Source: Bradyrhizobium erythrophlei (GTDB lineage Bacteria > Pseudomonadota > Alphaproteobacteria > Rhizobiales > Xanthobacteraceae). From it: a stretch of DNA of 64,000 nucleotides. Position 1 is the stretch's first letter. Every line of letters begins with the position of its first letter. The notes under the pieces are model-generated. The model was not told the DNA's origin, ran no database searches, and saw nothing but the letters and a program-made list of their open reading frames with translations. The position numbers were made by a program, and so were the translations under genes. Positions 26,665 to 34,973 of this stretch are shown here, in pieces. The stretch covers positions 1,488,001 through 1,552,000 of the forward strand of contig NZ_LT670817.1 of assembly GCF_900129425.1 (NCBI RefSeq), given 5' to 3'.

Positions 26665-26688
26665 CCGCGGGATCGGTCCGCGCCGATG

Positions 26689-27618
26689 CTAGAGCTTTAA
26701 CTCCCAGGTCTCGCCGATCAGGCTTTGGCCGAAACTGCGGTGCGGCTCGGTCGCGACCAGCGCGAATCCGGCTTGCTGGTAGATCTTGCGGGCGGCGACC
26801 AGAATGCTCTGGGTCCACAGCGTGATTTTGCGATAGCCGCCTGCCCGCGCGAAGGCGATGCATTCGGCGACCAGCCGTTGACCCAGTCCCTGTCCGCGCC
26901 CGGCGGGATCGACCAGCAACAGGCGCAGCTTGGCGACATCGTCGCTGTGCCTGACCAGGAATACCGAGCCGACCTGGGTACCATCGAGCGCGGCGATCCA
27001 GCAGCGTTCCCGCGACGCGTCGAACGAGGCCAGAAACCTGGCCGCGATCTCCGCCACCAGGCCTTCGAAGCTGGAATCGAAGCCGTATTCGCCGGCGTAG
27101 AGCGAGCCGTGGCTCTGCACCACCCAACCCATGTCGCCCGGGCGCGGTTCGCGCAGGATCGCGCGCGGAGCCGGCACCTCCGAAGGATCGAGCAGCCGCT
27201 CGATCGCGGCCATCGCCGCGACCAGCCGTTCGCGGCCACCGCATGGCAGCGTGGCGAGCATGTCGGCGACCTCGTCGTGCGAACTGCGATCGAGCTTCGC
27301 GAACGCCTGACGCCCCTTGGCGGTCAGGCTGAGCCGGTATTGCCGCCGGTCCGTGGCCAGCGGCTTGCGGGTGATCAACCCGTTTTCCTCGAAACTCTGG
27401 ATGATCCGGCTGAGGTAGCCCGGATCGAGACCGAGTTCGCTCCCGATCTCCTTCGCGGCCGGATCTGCCCGGTGGGCGAGTTCGTACAATACCCGCGCCT
27501 CGCTCAGCGAGAACGGGCTTTTCAGCAGTTGCTGGCCGAGAACGCCGAGCTTGCGGGTGTAGAAGCGGTTGAAGGCTCGCACCGCTGAGATCTGGTGGTC
27601 GGAACTGGGTTCGGACAT
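26689..27618 (-). CDS. MarR-type regulator fused to a GNAT acetyltransferase
   Basis: 309 residues. Residues 1-150 form a MarR winged helix (VLYELAHRADPAAKEIGSELGLDPGYLSRIIQSFEENGLI); residues 160-309 form a GNAT domain with the acetyl-CoA loop DPAGRGQGLGQRLV. Such fusions may sense acetyl-CoA or acetylate a target while repressing DNA. A long perfect palindrome lies 17 bases upstream of the start, most likely its own operator. Acetyl acceptor unknown. Confidence 0.9.
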   Translation of the reverse strand: MSEPSSDHQISAVRAFNRFYTRKLGVLGQQLLKSPFSLSEARVLYELAHRADPAAKEIGSELGLDPGYLSRIIQSFEENGLITRKPLATDRRQYRLSLTAKGRQAFAKLDRSSHDEVADMLATLPCGGRERLVAAMAAIERLLDPSEVPAPRAILREPRPGDMGWVVQSHGSLYAGEYGFDSSFEGLVAEIAARFLASFDASRERCWIAALDGTQVGSVFLVRHSDDVAKLRLLLVDPAGRGQGLGQRLVAECIAFARAGGYRKITLWTQSILVAARKIYQQAGFALVATEPHRSFGQSLIGETWELKL

Positions 27619-27634
27619 GGCACACCTCTGATAG

Positions 27635-27668
27635 TTGCCATTGTCAAATAATTATTTGACTTTGGCAA
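27635..27668. promoter_or_regulatory. Operator palindrome for the MarR-GNAT gene
   Basis: Core GTCAAATAATTATTTGAC (27643-27660) is a perfect 18-base palindrome, extended by TTGCCA and TGGCAA arms to 34 bases. It lies between the MarR-GNAT start (27618) and the stop of the next gene upstream (27684). Confidence 0.7.
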
Positions 27669-27683
27669 GTACCTAGGCAGGCA

Positions 27684-28253
27684 TCACGCGACGATGATCC
27701 GGCTGCGCAGCATGGTGCGCGACGAGCGGCCGAGTTGCCGCAGCAGTCTAGCTTCGGAGCGGCGGGCGTCCGGCGCATAACCCCCGAGCCGTTCGTAATG
27801 GTCGCGTGCGATCAGCAATCCCTGGTCCGCCGACGGCCCCGCAAGCATCCGCGCGACGAATTTGAAGCCGTCGCGCAGCCGCGTTTCGCGGTAGGGCGAG
27901 CGGGCGTAGCGGAAGATGCCGGCGCGGGGACGGCCGCTGTCGGAGACGCCCTGGATGAATTGCGCGGTTTCACCGATCCAGCCGGAGTCCAGCACCGCGC
28001 CGGCATGCAGAAACATCAGCCATGGCGAGCGCGCCTGGCGGGCGCCGGCCGCCAGCGCCGCCGCATGCGATCCCTCGAATCGCAAAAACCGGCAGCCCGC
28101 GACGTCGGCGACCCGCTCGATCACGCCGGTGCCGGCCCGGTCGACCAGCAGCACTTCGCGCACCACGCCGGCCGCAGCACCGGGCACCAGTGCCGCGAGG
28201 GTGGCGACGGCAGGCTGCTCGACGCCTTCGGTAGGAATAATGACGCTCAGCAT
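27684..28253 (-). CDS. Family 2 glycosyltransferase-like protein, short
   Basis: 189 residues. MLSVIIPTEG is the usual GT-A start, and the segment AAGARQARSPWLMFLHAGAVLD resembles the nucleotide-sugar site, although the metal-binding DxD is replaced by HAG. This and the short length suggest a reduced or substrate-shifted enzyme. It is upstream of the MarR-GNAT gene on the same strand, with 65 bases between, and diverges from the radical SAM gene. Acceptor unknown. Confidence 0.75.
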   Translation of the reverse strand: MLSVIIPTEGVEQPAVATLAALVPGAAAGVVREVLLVDRAGTGVIERVADVAGCRFLRFEGSHAAALAAGARQARSPWLMFLHAGAVLDSGWIGETAQFIQGVSDSGRPRAGIFRYARSPYRETRLRDGFKFVARMLAGPSADQGLLIARDHYERLGGYAPDARRSEARLLRQLGRSSRTMLRSRIIVA

Positions 28254-28410
28254 GGATGGCTCTTCGCCGGCTCAAGGATTAGGGAAAACGCCGCACTGTT
28301 ATCACCTTGTCACACTCAAATCAGCATTTCGCCTGCAGCTTTTTGCGCCAATGCATCAGCCTGCGCGGCCGCCGACAAAATCATCGCTCCACTCGATATA
28401 GTCGATTCAT

Positions 28411-28425
28411 GTTCTTGATTTGTTC
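28411..28425 (+). promoter_or_regulatory. SOS (LexA) box upstream of the radical SAM gene
   Basis: GTTCTTGATTTGTTC fits the alphaproteobacterial LexA consensus GTTC-N7-GTTC exactly. It is 23 bases before the ATG at 28449, a position suited to repression of that gene. Confidence 0.65.
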
Positions 28426-28448
28426 TCAGGGCGTGCTATGTACGAACC

Positions 28449-29612
28449 ATGAGCCGAGCATCCTCTCATGCCCTCAAGCACCCGCCGGTCACGGCGCCCT
28501 CCGAGCCGGCGGGTGCACCTTCTCCTTTTCCCGAACTGGCGGTCGCCATCGAACGCGAGCGGCGGCGTGGCCGCGGCGCGCAATCCAACGACAGCGGCCG
28601 CTTTGAGGCCGAAGCGCGGGTCGCCTTTGACGACGGCTGGCAGAGTCTCGATGAATTGCCGCCGTTCAAGACCACGGTCACCCTCGACACCGCGCGCAAG
28701 GTCATCACCCGCAACGATTCTCCCGATATCGGCTTCGACCGTTCGATCAACCCCTACCGGGGCTGCGAGCATGGCTGCGTCTACTGCTTCGCCCGGCCGA
28801 CCCATGCCTATCTCGGCCTGTCGCCGGGGCTCGACTTCGAATCGAAACTATTTGCAAAACCCGACGCGCCGCAGCTTCTGGAAAAGGAACTGGCGGCGCA
28901 GGATTACGAACCGCGCATGATCGCGATCGGCACCAACACCGATCCCTATCAGCCGATCGAGCGCGAGCGGAAGATCATGCGCGGCATTCTCGAAGTGCTG
29001 GAGCGCGCCTCGCATCCCGTCGGCATCGTCACCAAATCGGCGCTGGTGGCGCGCGACATCGACATTCTGGCGCGGATGGCCAAGCGCAATCTCGCCAAGG
29101 TGGCGATTTCGGTCACCACGCTCGATGCGAAACTGGCGCGCACCATGGAGCCGCGGGCCTCGACGCCGGCGAAACGACTGGAGGCGCTGCGGCAGCTGTC
29201 GGAAGCGGGAATTCCGACCACCGTCATGGTGGCGCCGGTGATCCCCGCGCTGAACGATTCGGAGATCGAGCGCATTCTCGATGCCGCCGCGCATGCCGGC
29301 GTCAAGGAAGCGAGCTATGTGCTGCTGCGGTTGCCGCTGGAGGTGCGCGACCTGTTCCGGGAATGGCTGATGGCGAATTATCCCGACCGCTACCGCCACA
29401 TCTTTACGCTGATCCGCGACATGCGCGGCGGGCGCGACTACGATTCGCAGTGGGGAACCCGGATGAAGGGCACCGGGCCGATGGCCTGGATGATCGGACG
29501 CCGGTTCGAGATCGCCTGCGAAAAACTCGGACTCAACAAGAGACGTTCGAAATTGACGACCGATCATTTCGCCCGGCCGAAACGCAGCGGGCAGCAACTC
29601 AGTTTGTTTTAG
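28449..29612 (+). CDS. PA0069-family radical SAM protein (SplB-related)
   Basis: 387 residues. The radical SAM cluster motif is CEHGCVYC (Cys106, Cys110, Cys113), in NPYRGCEHGCVYCFARPTH, typical of the PA0069 group related to spore photoproduct lyase (COG1533). The reaction is not known; the relationship to SplB suggests DNA or nucleotide repair. A LexA-type box before the gene fits a DNA-damage role. The C-terminal region is basic (KRRSKLTTDHFARPKRSGQQ). Start ATG 28449 lies after the SOS box. Confidence 0.88.
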   Translation: MSRASSHALKHPPVTAPSEPAGAPSPFPELAVAIERERRRGRGAQSNDSGRFEAEARVAFDDGWQSLDELPPFKTTVTLDTARKVITRNDSPDIGFDRSINPYRGCEHGCVYCFARPTHAYLGLSPGLDFESKLFAKPDAPQLLEKELAAQDYEPRMIAIGTNTDPYQPIERERKIMRGILEVLERASHPVGIVTKSALVARDIDILARMAKRNLAKVAISVTTLDAKLARTMEPRASTPAKRLEALRQLSEAGIPTTVMVAPVIPALNDSEIERILDAAAHAGVKEASYVLLRLPLEVRDLFREWLMANYPDRYRHIFTLIRDMRGGRDYDSQWGTRMKGTGPMAWMIGRRFEIACEKLGLNKRRSKLTTDHFARPKRSGQQLSLF

Positions 29613-29663
29613 AAATCTGCGCGCCGTGGCGATGGTTGATGGGCAGCCGCCACAATAAAGACT

Positions 29664-29766
29664 GTCATCGCCCGGCCTTGACCGGGCGATCCAGTACGCC
29701 GCGGCCGACCGGCTAACCTCAAACGTCTCCGGAATACTGGGTCGCCCGGTCAAGCCGCGCGATGAC
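29664..29766. repeat. Family A palindromic repeat, copy 4 (CCAGTA subtype)
   Basis: Outer arms GTCATCGCCCGG and the matching CGCGCGATGAC, with inner GATCCAGTACGCCGCGG and CCGGAATACTGGGTC. Same subtype as copy 2. Lies between the radical SAM gene and rnhB. Confidence 0.75.
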
Positions 29767-29896
29767 ACCAGTGTTTTTGTCAACTGCGCTCATTCGCCGA
29801 GCTGCTTGGGACGACGCGGGACGACGGGTCTGAATAACGGGCATCACTGAGAGTTCCCGGTTGCGCGGCGGCAAGAGCTTGCGCACGATCCGCGGC

Positions 29897-30640
29897 ATGA
29901 TTCGAGACAAATCCGACAAACAGCCCGCCAAGCTCCCCAAGGGCGTGATCGCGGTCGCGCCGCCGAGCTTTCGCCGCGAACGTGCGCTGATCAAGCGCGG
30001 CGTCTGGCCGGTGGCCGGCTGCGACGAGGCCGGACGCGGGCCGCTGGCGGGCCCGGTGGTGGCCGCGGCGGTGGTGCTCGATCCCAGGCGGATCCCTAGG
30101 GGTATAGACGATTCCAAGCGGCTGACGCCGGAGCGCCGCGAGGAGCTGTTCGAGGAAATCTGCGCGACGGCCTCGTTTGCGGTCGCCTTTGCGTCGCCGG
30201 CGCGGATCGATCGCGACAATATTCTGCGCGCCTCGCTGTGGGCACTGGCGCGCGCGGTGCACGCGCTCCCGGAACCGCCCAGGCATGTGTTCGTCGATGG
30301 CCGCGACCGGCTCGATACGCCTTGCGACTGCGAAGCCGTGATCGGCGGCGACGGACTGGTCATCTCGATCGCGGCGGCGTCGATCATCGCCAAGGTCTCG
30401 CGCGACCGGCTGATGTGCAAGCTGGCGCAGGATTGCCCGGGCTATGGTTTCGAATCCCACAAGGGCTACGGCGTGCCGGAGCATCTCGAGGCGCTGCATC
30501 GGCTCGGACCCACCGTGCATCACCGCCGGTTTTTTGCACCTGTTGTAGCGGCGCGGGAAAGACATCAGGCGATCGCGGTCGAAGGTGAAATCGTCGCAAC
30601 CGAGACACAATTTTCTCTTGAGATCGGTGCCGCGGGCTGA
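29897..30640 (+). CDS. rnhB: Ribonuclease HII
   Basis: 247 residues from ATG 29897; an upstream TTG at 29861 is possible but weaker. Catalytic motif GCDEAGRGPLAGPV (Asp43, Glu44), then HVFVDGRDRL and the conserved SIIAKVSRDRLM. RNase HII nicks at RNA in RNA-DNA hybrids and at single ribonucleotides. The 20-residue basic N-terminal extension before the catalytic domain is typical of Rhizobiales. Proximity to ccrM recalls the adjacent rnhB-ccrM pair in other alphaproteobacteria. Confidence 0.95.
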   Translation: MIRDKSDKQPAKLPKGVIAVAPPSFRRERALIKRGVWPVAGCDEAGRGPLAGPVVAAAVVLDPRRIPRGIDDSKRLTPERREELFEEICATASFAVAFASPARIDRDNILRASLWALARAVHALPEPPRHVFVDGRDRLDTPCDCEAVIGGDGLVISIAAASIIAKVSRDRLMCKLAQDCPGYGFESHKGYGVPEHLEALHRLGPTVHHRRFFAPVVAARERHQAIAVEGEIVATETQFSLEIGAAG

Positions 30641-30689
30641 CGTAGTTGCTTCAATCGGCTTCGGGCTCTATTACCTCACCATCGACCAG

Positions 30690-30805
30690 TGCGAAGCGTT
30701 GGTCCTCCTGGCGAGAAGCGCGGCTTGTGCGTCTCGAACCGCGAGGGCCTCATCCTTCGAGACGCGACCAGGACGTCGCTCCGCGGGAATGAGGGACATT
30801 CCTGC
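30690..30805. repeat. Family C repeat fragment, copy 1
   Basis: Contains GCGTCTCGAACCGCGAGG and CATCCTTCGAGACGCG, shared with copies at 44465-44580 and 48990-49205. It fills the gap between rnhB and the membrane glycosyltransferase, whose upstream open frame runs through it by chance. Confidence 0.6.
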
Positions 30806-30844
30806 CGGTCGGTCAGTTCGTGGCAAAAGCGATCCAGCCGTTTC

Positions 30845-32353
30845 ATGCGTTTCACCTCCCTGATCACCGAACTGATCCGCGCCCGGCCGCGGCTGGTGGT
30901 CTGGCTCGTGGTGCTGTTTCAGGCGGCGCTGTGGCTGATGGTGCCGCTGCTGCTGTACCGAAGCCCGCCCGACGACCTTGCCACCGTGCTCGCCTATGGC
31001 AGGGAATACCAGGTGGGAACCGGTCTCGGCCCGCCGCTGGCGTTCTGGCTTGCCGATATCGCGTTTCGCGCCGCCGGCAATCATGTGATCGGCGTCTATC
31101 TGCTGGCCCAGCTTTGCGGGGTCGCGACATTCTGGACACTCTATCTCCTGTCGCGCGCGGTTGTCGGCGGACAGCAGGCGGTGCTCGCGGTGCTGCTGAC
31201 CATGACGGTCGTGGTATTCAGTTCGCCCGGCGTCGAATTCGGCCCCCTGGTGCTTGCGCGGCCGCTCTGGGCGCTGCTGCTGCTGCATTCCTGGCAGCTG
31301 ATCGGCCAGAACCGGCGCAACGCGTGGTTCGCATGGTCGATCGAAGCCGGCCTTTTGCTGCTGACAATCCCCGCCGCGATCGGCCTGTTGATTTTGGTCA
31401 TCGGATTTGCGCTCGCGACCGCGCGCGGACGGCGCATGCTGAGGTCGTTCGATCCGCTGTTCGCGCTGCTGGTCATTGTCGTGCTGGCGCTGCCGTATCT
31501 GATCTGGCTGATTCGCGCCGACGCTTTGGCATTGCCGCCATGGCCGGCGATCGCGGAGTTGAGCGGCAGGGCGCTGCACTGGGCAGGCCTGCTCGGCACC
31601 CTCCTGTTCGCCCTGTCCGGGATCGTGCTGCTGGCGGTGCTCAACTCCGGCTGGTTCGCCCGCAAGCCTGAAGACGCGCCGATCATCTATCGGCCGCCGG
31701 TCGATCCGCTGGCGCGCGATTTCGTCTATTTCTTCGCCATCGCGCCGGCGCTGGCGGGAAGCCTGATCTCCGGCCTGTTCGATTTGGACCGCGTCGCGGG
31801 CGGGGCGGGTGTCGCGTTATTGATGTCGGGACTGGCCGTGATCGTCGCGGCCGGCGATCTGATCGCCCTGCGGCGTCAGCGCGTGCTGCGCACGGTCTGG
31901 GCGGCTGCCATCGTCGTGCCCGCGCTCGCGGTCATCGTGACCACGCTTTTTCTGCCCTGGGCCGGCAGCGCCGAGGTGACGACGTCGCTGCCCGCGACCG
32001 CGATCGCGCGTTTCTTCGGCGACAGTTTTGAACGGCGCACCAACCAGCCGCTGCGGGCGGTGACGGGCGATGCGCAACTCGCAGCACTGATCTCACTGGA
32101 CGCCGGCCGGCCTCATTTGTTTCTCGACACCGCAGCGGAACGGACGCCGTGGCTGACATTGGCGAAATTCAACCAGACCGGCGGTGTCGTGGTCTGGCGC
32201 GCATCCGATACGGCCGGCACGCCACCCGCCGACATCGCGCAACGATTTCCCGGCCTGGTCCCGGAAGTGCCGCGGGCGTTCGAGCGGCTGGTGGTCGGAC
32301 GACAGCCGCTGCTGCGGATCGGCTGGGGTATCGTGCGGCCGAAGGCGCCGTAA
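30845..32353 (+). CDS. Membrane glycosyltransferase of the GT39/ArnT-like (PMT_2) superfamily
   Basis: 502 residues from ATG 30845. About ten membrane helices, starting LVVWLVVLFQAALWLMVPLLLY, with an acidic first periplasmic loop (RSPPDDLATVLAYGREYQVGTG) that matches the active loop of lipid-linked sugar transferases. A soluble C-terminal domain (about 400-502) follows. Such enzymes move a sugar from a polyprenyl carrier to lipid A, protein or another glycan. Target unknown. Longer upstream starts would translate a repeat. Confidence 0.85.
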   Translation: MRFTSLITELIRARPRLVVWLVVLFQAALWLMVPLLLYRSPPDDLATVLAYGREYQVGTGLGPPLAFWLADIAFRAAGNHVIGVYLLAQLCGVATFWTLYLLSRAVVGGQQAVLAVLLTMTVVVFSSPGVEFGPLVLARPLWALLLLHSWQLIGQNRRNAWFAWSIEAGLLLLTIPAAIGLLILVIGFALATARGRRMLRSFDPLFALLVIVVLALPYLIWLIRADALALPPWPAIAELSGRALHWAGLLGTLLFALSGIVLLAVLNSGWFARKPEDAPIIYRPPVDPLARDFVYFFAIAPALAGSLISGLFDLDRVAGGAGVALLMSGLAVIVAAGDLIALRRQRVLRTVWAAAIVVPALAVIVTTLFLPWAGSAEVTTSLPATAIARFFGDSFERRTNQPLRAVTGDAQLAALISLDAGRPHLFLDTAAERTPWLTLAKFNQTGGVVVWRASDTAGTPPADIAQRFPGLVPEVPRAFERLVVGRQPLLRIGWGIVRPKAP

Positions 32354-32370
32354 CGAGATCTACCAGCGTT

Positions 32371-32432
32371 CCCCGGATGCTGCGCGGCGCGCCGCACTTT
32401 GCGGCGTGATGCGCTGCTGATCCGGGGTCCAT
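32371..32432. repeat. Family B palindromic repeat, copy 2
   Basis: CCGGATGC...GATCCGG arms around GCGCCGCACTTTGCGGC. Same orientation as copy 3 (about 34843-34911); the two bracket a 2.4 kb islet. After it, 32433-32646 is untranslated and should hold the promoter of the response regulator. Confidence 0.8.
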
Positions 32433-32646
32433 CTATCGACCAACGCATGAATCTTGCTGGTCAACCCGCCCCGTCGCCGCGGAACACAATCCGTCGCCTT
32501 CTACAGCAATCAACGCTTTCGTGAAATATGAACCAGTTCACAGCCGTACGTCGCCGTCCGAGTTACCTGGCTCGGAGAATTCCGGTCGTCAATTGGAGGA
32601 TTGATGAGATCGGAACCAGGCCTGATGACCAATCGGAAACGAAGAT

Positions 32647-33357
32647 ATGAACCAGAACATCGGATCGATAGACTATATTCTGATCATCAATAATGATCCG
32701 GCTATGCGACAGACGGTGAGTGGGTACTTTTCCGACCACAATTTCCCCGCCCGTTGTATGTCCAACTGGAGCGAGTTGAAATACACCGGCACGCCTCCCA
32801 GCTTGATCATCATGGACCAGCCATACGGGCTGGATCGATTGCGATCAATCCGATCGAAATCAGATATTCCAATCATCATCACCAGCGACCACGCCGACGA
32901 AATTGATCCTATCGTCAGCCTAGAACTTGGCGCCGACGATTACATCGTAAGGCCTAGCCCCAGGGAGTTGCTCGCACGGACGCGCGCTATATTGCGACGA
33001 CGGCAGCTGCCGCGTGCCACGCAAATTCGCGATCCGAAAGGCGGCGGCTTTAGATTCAACGGCTGGCGGCTCGAGCGTGACCGCCGAAGACTCGTAGACC
33101 CCAACGAAGCGCGAGTTTTGCTGAGTAAAGGTGAGTATGCCTTGTTGCTGGCGTTTCTGGAAGCACCTGAGCGACCTCTCACGCGCGAGCATCTGCTGCA
33201 TGCGACGCGAGTTCATGAAGATATCTTCGATCGGAGCATCGATGTTCAGGTCTTGCGGCTGCGGCGCAAGTTGGAGATTGATCCGAATGCACCGCGCATG
33301 ATCCAGAGCGAGCGCGGCATTGGCTATGTTTTTTCGCTGCCGGTGGAGCAGTTTTGA
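32647..33357 (+). CDS. OmpR-family response regulator with an atypical receiver
   Basis: 236 residues. Receiver (1-120) with likely phospho-acceptor Asp57 (SLIIMDQPYG); the acidic pocket reads INNDP instead of two acidic residues, and the conserved Lys is Arg102 (DYIVRPSP). C-terminal winged helix (about 130-232) ends DVQVLRLRRKLEIDPNAPRMIQSERGIGYVF, typical of OmpR. No sensor kinase gene is adjacent. Regulation may be phosphorylation-independent or use a distant kinase. The islet location suggests acquisition. Confidence 0.88.
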   Translation: MNQNIGSIDYILIINNDPAMRQTVSGYFSDHNFPARCMSNWSELKYTGTPPSLIIMDQPYGLDRLRSIRSKSDIPIIITSDHADEIDPIVSLELGADDYIVRPSPRELLARTRAILRRRQLPRATQIRDPKGGGFRFNGWRLERDRRRLVDPNEARVLLSKGEYALLLAFLEAPERPLTREHLLHATRVHEDIFDRSIDVQVLRLRRKLEIDPNAPRMIQSERGIGYVFSLPVEQF

Positions 33358-33596
33358 ACAACTGCGTTAAGTCGGTCATGTCAGGCCAGCGGACAGGCCT
33401 CGAACTGGGCCATCAGGATCGCCGGGTCCTCAAGCACGGTTTCAATCCCGATGGGGCCTTCGTATGCGCTGTCCGGCTACCGGAGGACTAAACCTGTCCG
33501 GTTACGTTTGAAACGCATTCCCCGTGAGCTGCAATCGAACCGTAGTTTGCCAACTGCAGACTGCCGCTTCCCAAGCCCGACCTGGAGGATAGCCAG

Positions 33597-34805
33597 ATGA
33601 CAACGCTTCTCGACAAGAAACGATCAGTGACCAGCAACGTCCAGAGTCCCGACAAGGCCACATTGGATCAGGTGCTTTCGCGCATCGCCGCGCTCGCGCC
33701 GATGGTCGCGCGGCTTGCTCCCGACATCGAGCAAGGTCGGCGACTGCCGGCGGAACTCGTGTCCGCTCTCAGGTCTGCACGGATTTACGGCATGCTTGTA
33801 CCCCGGCGCTACGGCGGCCTGGAACTTGATGCGCCGAGCACCTTTCGGGTGGTCTCGGCCCTGGCCAAGCTCGATGGGTCGGTGGGCTGGAATGCGATGA
33901 TCGGCCACCTCGGGAGCCTAATGCCGTTCTTGGTGAGCCGGGCTTTTTGTGAGGAAATCTTCCAGGATGGAAAGGATCACATCTTTGCCGGTTCGGGTCA
34001 GCCGGCTGGCAAAGCCGAGCGCGTTCGCGGCGGATGGCGGGTTAGCGGCTCATGGCCGTTTGCCAGCGGCTGCCAGAATGCCGAGTGGATCGCAGGCACC
34101 TGTGTGATGATGGAGGGCGGTTCCCCGATCGACTCCCCGGACGGGCCCGGCCCGATGACCCGCACCTGTCTCATGCCGGCCGAACGCTGGGAAATCAGGG
34201 ACACTTGGTACACGGTCGGCCTCAAGGGCACCGGCAGCCACCACGTCGCGTTGACGGACGCGCTTGTTCCCGACGAGAGCTTCTTCGAGTTTCCGTTCGG
34301 AGCCTCGTTCGCGTCCGATCCCATCTTCGGCAAGTTCGCCGAGGTCCTCGTGCTGTCGCATGGCGCCGTCGCCGTGGGGATCGCCGAGGGCGCCATCACG
34401 GACCTCGTTGAACTGGCAAGGGAGGGCGTCACACAATTGTTCATGACCACGCCGCTGGTGGAGACCGAGCGCTTCAAGGAGGGCTTGGCACGGCTTGATG
34501 CCGACCTGATGGCAGCGCGCGCGCTGCTTGAGGCGCAGATCGCCCGCGTTTGGCAAAACCCCGAACGAGCGACGGCGAAGGGCTTGGCCCGCGTGGCGGA
34601 ACAATTGCAAGCGGTGGTCTGGATCACCTCGGCCTGCGTCCGCGTCGCCGAAAGCTGCTTTGAACTCGCCGGAAGCAGGGCCGTGTACGAAAGCTCATCA
34701 CTGCAGCGAAGGGTGCGGGATCTTCGCGTCGCGGCTCAACACTTTGCGGCCCAACCGCGCAACTACGTGACGGCAGGGGCCGCCGTGCTCGCGCGCCTGT
34801 CGTGA
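33597..34805 (+). CDS. Acyl-CoA dehydrogenase-fold flavin monooxygenase (HsaA/HpaB group-like)
   Basis: 402 residues. Helical N-terminal domain (RRLPAELVSALRSARIYGMLVPRRYGG), middle strand domain with WPFASGCQNAEWIAG and the TGSHHVALTDALVP segment, and a helical C-terminal domain. This pattern fits FMN/FAD-using monooxygenases of the acyl-CoA dehydrogenase fold (aromatic or polyketide hydroxylation) rather than fatty-acid dehydrogenases, as the catalytic Glu region is absent. Such proteins need a separate flavin reductase; none is visible. It overlaps a truncated SDR gene by GTGA. Confidence 0.8.
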   Translation: MTTLLDKKRSVTSNVQSPDKATLDQVLSRIAALAPMVARLAPDIEQGRRLPAELVSALRSARIYGMLVPRRYGGLELDAPSTFRVVSALAKLDGSVGWNAMIGHLGSLMPFLVSRAFCEEIFQDGKDHIFAGSGQPAGKAERVRGGWRVSGSWPFASGCQNAEWIAGTCVMMEGGSPIDSPDGPGPMTRTCLMPAERWEIRDTWYTVGLKGTGSHHVALTDALVPDESFFEFPFGASFASDPIFGKFAEVLVLSHGAVAVGIAEGAITDLVELAREGVTQLFMTTPLVETERFKEGLARLDADLMAARALLEAQIARVWQNPERATAKGLARVAEQLQAVVWITSACVRVAESCFELAGSRAVYESSSLQRRVRDLRVAAQHFAAQPRNYVTAGAAVLARLS

Positions 34806-34879
34806 GCACGCATTACGGCAAAGTCGCCCTCGTCACCGGGGGCCGGATGCAGCGTAGCGCGCCGCACTTTGCGGCGTGA
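34802..34879 (+). pseudogene. Truncated short-chain dehydrogenase gene, 5' end only
   Basis: GTG 34802 overlaps the upstream stop (GTGA). It reads MSTHYGKVALVTGGR, the beta1 strand and start of the glycine motif of an SDR, and then runs into repeat B copy 3 after about 15 codons, stopping at 34877. The rest of the enzyme is missing. It was probably the second gene of an operon with the flavin monooxygenase. Confidence 0.75.
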
Positions 34880-34973
34880 TGCGCTGCTGATCCGGGGTCC
34901 ATCGATCCAGGTCCGTGGGTCCCGGCTCTGCGGAGCTGCGCGAAGCGCTGCGCCGCGTCCGGGAAACGAAGAT
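34843..34973. repeat. Family B palindromic repeat, copy 3
   Basis: First half equals copy 2 (GCCGCACTTTGCGGCGTGAT core and GATCCGGGGTCCATC); the second half, CCGGCTCTGCGGAGCTGCGCG, matches the inverted first half of copy 1. It ends at the uracil-DNA glycosylase stop codon. Confidence 0.8.

Noticed and set aside
33378..33480. Minus-strand text reading YEGPIGIETVLEDPAILMAQFEACPLA before a stop
   Set aside because: Looks protein-like and may be a gene fragment in the islet, but an in-frame stop lies just upstream and I cannot name a family.
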